Positions 6,280 through 10,909 of a stretch of 10,909 bases of DNA are shown here, in pieces. Within the stretch, counting starts at the first letter, position 1. Every line of letters begins with the position of its first letter. The position numbers and the translations under genes are program-made. The stretch is from an uncultured cyanobacterium (GTDB taxonomy: Bacteria > Cyanobacteriota > Cyanobacteriia > PCC-6307 > Cyanobiaceae): contig CAIOXF010000271.1 in assembly GCA_903862155.1 (NCBI GenBank), positions 1 through 10,909 of the forward strand, in the 5' to 3' direction. A model generated the notes under the pieces. It was not told where the DNA came from. It did no database searches and saw nothing but the letters and a program-made list of their open reading frames with translations.

Positions 6280-7980
6280 TCAGGGGAAAAGGATCAAAGA
6301 AGCGGCTGTGTGCTGAAAAGGCACAGCCAGGAGGGGCCACTGCCACCAGGTGCAGCAAACAGTGATGGCGAATGCCGCGCCAGCCAATGCAAGATGGGGC
6401 CAATGGCCAGGGAATGCACTGCGGATCTGTCGATGACTGAGCCATGCCACGGCGATGGCAGTGATGGCGAATAGGGCTGTCGCCATGAGTGTGAGAAGGA
6501 GATAGCCCGTAGCGAGTCGCGTACGGTCGGCGAGCAGTAGTGATGCAGCCACCCCGACAGCAACGGCAGTGATGTAGGGCAGCAGAAAGCGCAACGGCAA
6601 AGGTGCCTGGGCAGCATGCTTTCGGGTGACGCGAAAAGCATGGGGGCGAGGTCGGATCCATTGACTGATCGCGACCACCACTCCAGCCAAAATCCAAGGA
6701 CCCCGACTGAGTTCAAACAAAGATTGCTCCCACGAGAGCTGGGGAGCAGAAGCAGGACGCAGCAACCCATAGCTCCGTAGATGAATAATCGGCAGCACCG
6801 TAAGAACCATCTGTAGAGTGCTGAACAGAAGGAACAGCGGGTAGCTCACCCGCATCCAGGGGAGGTCGAGTAGCAAGGCCGTAGCGGGCAATGCGAGCCC
6901 CAACATGCTGAGACCTCCACGCAACGGGTAGAAGGCTTCGGCGTATAAGAACTGGAGCCGTAGATGAAGGGGGAGATTACCGATGCAATCTGGGAGATGG
7001 CGTAGGAGGACAGTGGTCAGACTGCGAGACCACTGAAACTCCTGGACCATCGCATCCTCAAAAGTCTCCGGGCCCAGGCCGTAGCAGATTGCTCGATGGG
7101 CAAAAGCTCCATGCCAACCCTTCGCATTCATCAGCAGGGTGGTGGAATGGTCCTCTGCAAGCTCAGGCCCTAGCCCTCCAATCTGCTGCAGGGCCGGACA
7201 GCGAATGGCATAGTGACTACCAATACACAATGGCGCCCAGCCACCGTTCAGCCCAAGCTGCATCGGACCATGCAGGATCGATTCAGCAAACAATCGGCCC
7301 CGTGCCACCCAACTTCTGTGGGCATTGGCATTGCAAATCGAAGGCGCCGCTACGTAGCCGATGTTCGGATCATGGAACGGCTGAAGCATCGCGGTGAGAT
7401 AGCCAGGCTGAGGCACATGGTCGGCATCAAGCTGCACAACAACGTCGTAGTTGCCATAGCCGTAGTGGTCATAGAAAAATGCAAGGTTTCCTTCCTTGCA
7501 TCGCGTGCGGCGCGGCCATTCCTCACGGTGGTACTCGGGCACCCCGGCCCGGGTGGACAGCCGCACAGCATGACTGTCACACCAGGCACGCACTGATTCG
7601 GTGGGCTGCTCATCAGCCAGCCAGGTGTCGTGGGGTGGCTCTTGACAGAGCATGGCCTCCAACGTGGGACGCACCACCTCCCACGGCTCAGATGGAGCCT
7701 TGGTGACAACCATTGCCACCTTCAATCCTGAGGGAATCGGGACGTCGTGCCGTACCTGCCGCATCCGAAGGAACAGGTAGAAAGGCCAGGCCGGAATCCC
7801 GGTGACATACAGCAGCAGGAGAAGATTGAAGAGGGTGCCAGGCACGCTCACCCAAACCGATGGCTGCAAAGCCCAATACCAAAAGGCCAACGTGCCAATG
7901 GCCCACAACACCACCAGGATCAACAGAATCCTGTGGGCCGACTGCGGGAGAGCCGGCTCCCAAAGGTTGGAGGCACTCAT
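6280..7980 (-). CDS. Cellulose-synthase-like family 2 glycosyltransferase (processive polysaccharide synthase)
   Basis: This is a 566-residue inner-membrane protein with two N-terminal membrane segments (about 17-38 and 45-72), a cytoplasmic GT-A domain (about 85-330) and about six C-terminal segments (from about 352 on). The GT2 motifs appear in order: Asp123 in 'LADEQ', Asp185-Ala-Asp187 in 'QLDADHVPQPGYL' (nucleotide-sugar and metal binding), Glu276-Asp277 in 'ELAEDHST' (the TED-like catalytic base motif), and a Q-x-x-R-W-like motif that reads Gln313-Glu-Phe-Gln-Trp317. The Arg of that last motif is Gln here. There is no PilZ domain, so direct cyclic-di-GMP control of this chain is not expected. 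The start overlaps the epimerase stop by four bases (ATGA). It probably makes and translocates a beta-linked polysaccharide from UDP-sugars. The product cannot be named; the adjacent UDP-GlcA and UDP-Xyl genes raise the chance of a mixed polymer. Confidence 0.93.
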   Translation of the reverse strand: MSASNLWEPALPQSAHRILLILVVLWAIGTLAFWYWALQPSVWVSVPGTLFNLLLLLYVTGIPAWPFYLFLRMRQVRHDVPIPSGLKVAMVVTKAPSEPWEVVRPTLEAMLCQEPPHDTWLADEQPTESVRAWCDSHAVRLSTRAGVPEYHREEWPRRTRCKEGNLAFFYDHYGYGNYDVVVQLDADHVPQPGYLTAMLQPFHDPNIGYVAAPSICNANAHRSWVARGRLFAESILHGPMQLGLNGGWAPLCIGSHYAIRCPALQQIGGLGPELAEDHSTTLLMNAKGWHGAFAHRAICYGLGPETFEDAMVQEFQWSRSLTTVLLRHLPDCIGNLPLHLRLQFLYAEAFYPLRGGLSMLGLALPATALLLDLPWMRVSYPLFLLFSTLQMVLTVLPIIHLRSYGLLRPASAPQLSWEQSLFELSRGPWILAGVVVAISQWIRPRPHAFRVTRKHAAQAPLPLRFLLPYITAVAVGVAASLLLADRTRLATGYLLLTLMATALFAITAIAVAWLSHRQIRSAFPGHWPHLALAGAAFAITVCCTWWQWPLLAVPFQHTAASLILFP

Positions 7981-8783
7981 CGCACACCCACCGCGCCTCT
8001 ACGCATGCGCTCAATGCAGTGCACAACCTGCCGCACCGAATGGCCAACACCAGTGCCAAAGTTGAGGTCGGTGGTCTCACCTCCCGCGATGAGGTCGTCG
8101 AGCGCATCTATGGGGGCAGCAGCGAGGTCACGGACATGCACTAAGTCACGGATAGCTGTGCCATCGGGTGTATCAAAGTCGTCACCATGGATGAAGAATG
8201 GAGATCCCGCCTCGGCGGCTTGAATTGCTGAGGGAATCGGGGGATCAGCGCCAGCCGCATTGAAATAACGCAGGATCACCGCACCGAAATGGTGTTGGTG
8301 GGAGAGATCGGCCACCATCCACTCCATGGACAGCTTGCAACGTCCATAGGGGCTGATCCGACATCGCGCCGTGGTTTCACGAATGGGCAACTGAGTCGGC
8401 GTTCCATAGGCCGCGCACGTCGACGAGAAAACCAAAGCAGGAGGTGTCTCTGGTCGATAGGCGATCGCCTCCTCGAGAAGGGTCAGTCCATTGGCGGTGT
8501 TGCTGCGGTAGTAGCGGTCTGGAACCTCCGTGGATTCACCCACAAAGGCCAAGGCCGCAAAGTGAAGGATCGCGTCGATCTGATAGTCATGAAGAACCGG
8601 GCGCAGTAAGGCACGGTCTGCCAGGTTGCCGCGCACAAAAGGCACAGCATGGGGCTGAACCAACTCAGCAAAGCCACGCGTGAGGTTGTCGAACACCACG
8701 GGGTGATGACCAGCCCGCTTGAGCAGGGCGAGAACGTGAGATCCCACATATCCAGCACTACCTGTTACAAGAACATGGGCCAT
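7977..8783 (-). CDS. galE: UDP-glucose 4-epimerase-like protein, shortened
   Basis: This is a 268-residue extended short-chain dehydrogenase that interconverts UDP-Glc and UDP-Gal in the full-length family. The NAD-binding GSAGYVG (8-14), Asp32, 'HFAALAFVGES', the Ser/Thr at 121-122 in 'FSSTCAAYG', and the catalytic Tyr146-X3-Lys150 are all present, as are 'RYFNAAGADP' and 'GDDFDTPDGTAIRDLVHVRDL', which mark GalE. The family usually has about 330-340 residues. Two parts are missing: roughly a dozen residues after 'GADP', where relatives carry the loop ending in a (N/H)L(M/I)P-type segment, and about 70 residues at the C-terminus after 'SVRQVVHCIERM', including uridine-binding positions. The stop overlaps the glycosyltransferase start (ATGA), and the start overlaps the upstream stop by one base with a good Shine-Dalgarno sequence. 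It may be a reduced enzyme or one losing function. Confidence 0.85.
   Translation of the reverse strand: MAHVLVTGSAGYVGSHVLALLKRAGHHPVVFDNLTRGFAELVQPHAVPFVRGNLADRALLRPVLHDYQIDAILHFAALAFVGESTEVPDRYYRSNTANGLTLLEEAIAYRPETPPALVFSSTCAAYGTPTQLPIRETTARCRISPYGRCKLSMEWMVADLSHQHHFGAVILRYFNAAGADPPIPSAIQAAEAGSPFFIHGDDFDTPDGTAIRDLVHVRDLAAAPIDALDDLIAGGETTDLNFGTGVGHSVRQVVHCIERMRRGAVGVR
8460..8469. repeat. Extended HIP1 palindrome
   Basis: GGCGATCGCC contains the HIP1 octamer GCGATCGC, which is highly over-represented in many cyanobacterial genomes. It lies inside the epimerase gene. One copy is weak but supportive evidence for a cyanobacterial source. Confidence 0.6.
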
Positions 8784-10162
8784 CAGTGAGGGCCTCCACG
8801 TCCGATCTGCCAGGTCTCCAGACCATGGGCTTCCGCTTCAGCGAGATTGGTCCCTCGTCGGGCATCAAAGACCCAAGCGGGCCGGCGCATCCGCGACGCC
8901 AACGCAGCCCAATCAAGTTCTCGGTACTGGGCCCAGTCGGTAAGAATGAGCACCGCGTCTGCATCATCACAGGCACTGAAAACAGATTCGGCTCGCTCAA
9001 ACCAGCCAGCTGTCGGCACACCATCGGCGTCGACCACCAACAAGGCCTCCATATCCGCGAAGCTCACCCGGGGGTCGTGAATCCTGAGGGTGGCACCGTC
9101 ATGGAGAAGATCACGACAGATGGCAATCGCCGGACTCTCACGTGTGTCGTTGGTATCCGCCTTAAACGCAAAGCCCAGAACGGCAATGCGCTTATCACGC
9201 AAAGTACCAAACAGTGCCTGGACGATCATCTGGGAAATGCGTCGCTGCGACCAGGCATTAAGTTCAAGTACAGCGCGCCAGTAACTGGCCACCTCGTACA
9301 ATCCGTAGTGATCAGCCAGATAAATGAGGTTGAGGATGTCTTTGCGAAAACAACTGCCACCGAAACCAGGCCCAGGGCGAAGAAACTCAGAACCAATACG
9401 TCGGTCGGATCCAATCGCGTGACTCACCTCCTCCACATCCGCACCACTGGCCTCACACAGGCCAGCAATCGAGTTAATGGAGGAGATACGTTGGGCCAAA
9501 AATGCATTGGCCGTTAGTTTGGCGAGTTCAGCCGACCAGAGATTGGTCGTAATGATCCGGCTGGGATGCACCCAATTGGCGTAGATGCCGGTGAGCTCAG
9601 CCACAGCCTGGCCACAGGCGCCACCAACCAATACCCGGTCGGGGTTACAGAGATCATCAATGGCGGTTCCTTCCGCCATGAATTCGGGGTTAGACAGAAT
9701 CTCAAAATGATTGCCGCAACCCTGGCTGAGGATCTTCCTCAGAACATCGGCAGTTCGAACCGGAAGGGTGGAACGCTCAACAACAATCGTGCTTCCACAC
9801 GCACTCGTGGCTATCTGGCGAGCAGCCTGCTCGACAAAGGTGAGATCTGCAGCGGCACCAGCCCCATGACCGCGATGCTTTGTGGGCGTATTGACGGTGA
9901 GGAATACCATGTCGGCGCGCTGGATTGCCGTGGCGACATCGGTAGAGAACGAAAGGTTGCGGCCACGTACACGGTCGAGCACCTCCTGCAAGCCGGGCTC
10001 ATAGACAGGAAGGCATTCGGCCTCGAGATTGTTCCAAGCATCGATGCGCTTCTGATCAACATCCACCACCTGGATATCCAGGCCAGGGCAGAAGTCAGCC
10101 ATGACGGCCATGGATGGGCCTCCCACATAGCCAGCACCCACACAGCAGATTTTGGTTACCAT
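8783..10162 (-). CDS. UDP-glucose 6-dehydrogenase, metazoan-like type
   Basis: This is a 459-residue protein that oxidises UDP-glucose to UDP-glucuronate with two NAD+. The N-terminal Rossmann domain has GAGYVGGPSMAVMA (9-22), Asp34 for NAD ribose and 'VNTPTK'. 'NPEFMAEGTAIDDL' (158-171), the helix with 'SAELAKLTANAFLAQRISS' containing Lys215, and catalytic Cys271 in 'GFGGSCFRKD' are all intact. The C-terminal UDP-binding domain has 'VLGFAFKADTNDTRESPA'. Length and the insert 'HRGHGAGAAADL' resemble the animal/plant-type enzyme (about 460-490 residues) rather than the shorter bacterial Ugd. It begins 31 bases after the UDP-glucuronate decarboxylase stop and ends in a TGATG overlap with the epimerase. 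It supplies UDP-GlcA for the decarboxylase upstream and possibly for the synthase. No Shine-Dalgarno sequence is visible before the ATG at 10162. Confidence 0.96.
   Translation of the reverse strand: MVTKICCVGAGYVGGPSMAVMADFCPGLDIQVVDVDQKRIDAWNNLEAECLPVYEPGLQEVLDRVRGRNLSFSTDVATAIQRADMVFLTVNTPTKHRGHGAGAAADLTFVEQAARQIATSACGSTIVVERSTLPVRTADVLRKILSQGCGNHFEILSNPEFMAEGTAIDDLCNPDRVLVGGACGQAVAELTGIYANWVHPSRIITTNLWSAELAKLTANAFLAQRISSINSIAGLCEASGADVEEVSHAIGSDRRIGSEFLRPGPGFGGSCFRKDILNLIYLADHYGLYEVASYWRAVLELNAWSQRRISQMIVQALFGTLRDKRIAVLGFAFKADTNDTRESPAIAICRDLLHDGATLRIHDPRVSFADMEALLVVDADGVPTAGWFERAESVFSACDDADAVLILTDWAQYRELDWAALASRMRRPAWVFDARRGTNLAEAEAHGLETWQIGRGGPH
8793..8797 (-). promoter_or_regulatory. 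Shine-Dalgarno sequence of the epimerase gene
   Basis: GGAGG lies nine bases before the ATG at 8783, inside the last codons of the dehydrogenase gene. Spacing and embedding match those before the beta-rich secreted protein. It supports the start of the shortened epimerase as a translated gene. Confidence 0.72.
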
Positions 10163-10193
10163 GATTGAGTTACAAAGATCAGTGAAACAACGG

Positions 10194-10909
10194 TCAAGCC
10201 AGCTGCTGAGCCAACTCCACCAGTTGCTTGGAAAGATCTGCGGCAGTGGTTTTTAATCCCTCGTCTAGTGACACTCGAGGCTCCCAACCCAGCTGGGCCT
10301 GAGCACGATCAATGACCGGGCAACGGCGCTGGGGATCATCCACAGGCAGGGATTGATGCACCACACCCAAGGCGGGATCAATCAGCTGAATCACGCGTTG
10401 GGCAAGATCGGATATCGTGATTTCCTGGGGGTTGCCAAGATTGAAGGGCCCTTCCAGACCACTGTCCATCAGGGCCACAAGTGCATCCACCAGATCATCC
10501 ACGAAGCAGAAACTGCGGGTTTGCTGGCCTGTGCCATACACGGTGAGTGACTCACCACGGAGCGCCTGGCTGATGAAGTTGGTCACCACCCGACCATCAC
10601 CGGATGCCATCCGCGGGCCATAGGTGTTAAAGATGCGTGCCACAGCAATCGAAACACCGTGCATTCGTGCATAGTCGAAGCACAGGGTTTCAGCCATGCG
10701 CTTACCCTCGTCGTAACAGGCTCGCGGCCCCGTGCAATTCACATGGCCGCGATAGTTCTCTGGTTGTGGCGTAAGCACTGGATCGCCATACACCTCACTG
10801 GTCGACGCCAGTAGCAACTGAGCACCACAGCGCCTCGCGAGGCCGAGCATATTCAGCGTGCCCTGCACACAGGTTTTGGCTGTTGCGATGGGATTCCGCT
10901 GATACAAGC
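10194..10909 (-). CDS. UDP-glucuronate decarboxylase (UDP-xylose synthase), 5' end outside window
   Basis: About 237 C-terminal residues are visible; the frame is open at the window edge, so the NAD-binding N-terminus lies outside. The visible part matches the UXS group of extended short-chain dehydrogenases: 'TLNMLGLARRCGAQLLLAS', 'STSEVYGDP', the catalytic 'CYDEGKR' (Tyr-X3-Lys), 'ARIFNTYGPRM', 'GDGRVVTNFISQALRGE', 'LTVYGTGQQTRSFCFVDDLVDAL', and 'LGWEPRVSLDEGL' near the end. It converts UDP-glucuronate to UDP-xylose, using the product of the dehydrogenase encoded next to it. Full-length relatives have about 310 residues, so roughly 70-75 are missing. The apparent first codon at 10907 is a TTG that aligns with an internal family position and is not the start. 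This is probably an early gene of the polysaccharide operon. Confidence 0.94.
   Translation of the reverse strand, partial: LYQRNPIATAKTCVQGTLNMLGLARRCGAQLLLASTSEVYGDPVLTPQPENYRGHVNCTGPRACYDEGKRMAETLCFDYARMHGVSIAVARIFNTYGPRMASGDGRVVTNFISQALRGESLTVYGTGQQTRSFCFVDDLVDALVALMDSGLEGPFNLGNPQEITISDLAQRVIQLIDPALGVVHQSLPVDDPQRRCPVIDRAQAQLGWEPRVSLDEGLKTTAADLSKQLVELAQQLA

Noticed and set aside
8786..10168. Plus-strand open frames opposite the UDP-glucose dehydrogenase gene
   Set aside because: The minus-strand frame encodes a full enzyme with an intact active site; the plus frames show no motif.
10905..10907. TTG at 10907 as the start of the UDP-glucuronate decarboxylase
   Set aside because: The codon corresponds to an internal residue of the family, and the NAD-binding N-terminus must lie beyond the window edge.

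Overview
The window is a GC-rich bacterial region in which every supported gene lies on the minus strand, so it is read from high to low coordinates. The gene content fits a cyanobacterium, probably of the Synechococcus/Cyanobium type. The evidence is C39-peptidase/HlyD export of several double-glycine peptides (a common arrangement in cyanobacteria), one extended HIP1 octamer (GGCGATCGCC), and few Shine-Dalgarno sequences. This assignment is an inference from style and gene families, not from a marker gene.

The upstream half (10909 to 4535) is a tightly packed exopolysaccharide-type operon. It begins with three nucleotide-sugar genes: a UDP-glucuronate decarboxylase (5' end outside the window), a UDP-glucose 6-dehydrogenase of the metazoan-like type, and a shortened UDP-glucose 4-epimerase. 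A cellulose-synthase-like family 2 glycosyltransferase with about eight membrane segments, a membrane-anchored GH26-like glycoside hydrolase, and a small secreted beta-rich protein that may be an outer-membrane barrel follow. Junctions are 1- or 4-base overlaps or 4-base gaps, except for 31 bases between the first two genes. Together the set looks like a synthase-dependent polysaccharide system: precursor supply, an inner-membrane synthase, a periplasmic trimming enzyme and a candidate outer-membrane component.

The downstream half (4419 to 1) is a peptide-export cluster. Three short precursors with double-glycine leaders come first. They share a cysteine-free Gly/Ala-rich core with a GLGV signature, and the first two are clear paralogs. 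A fourth, different candidate precursor follows, then a C39-peptidase ABC exporter and an HlyD-type membrane fusion protein cut by the window end. Two hairpins followed by T-runs, one after the second and one after the third precursor, look like intrinsic terminators inside the cluster. They probably set a step-down in expression from precursors to transporter. No modification enzyme or immunity gene is visible.

No rRNA, tRNA, CRISPR array, insertion sequence or plus-strand gene could be supported. No gene-free stretch exceeds 300 bases. The largest gap is about 115 bases (4420-4534), between the two operons; it holds a 16-base perfect palindrome and a Shine-Dalgarno sequence.
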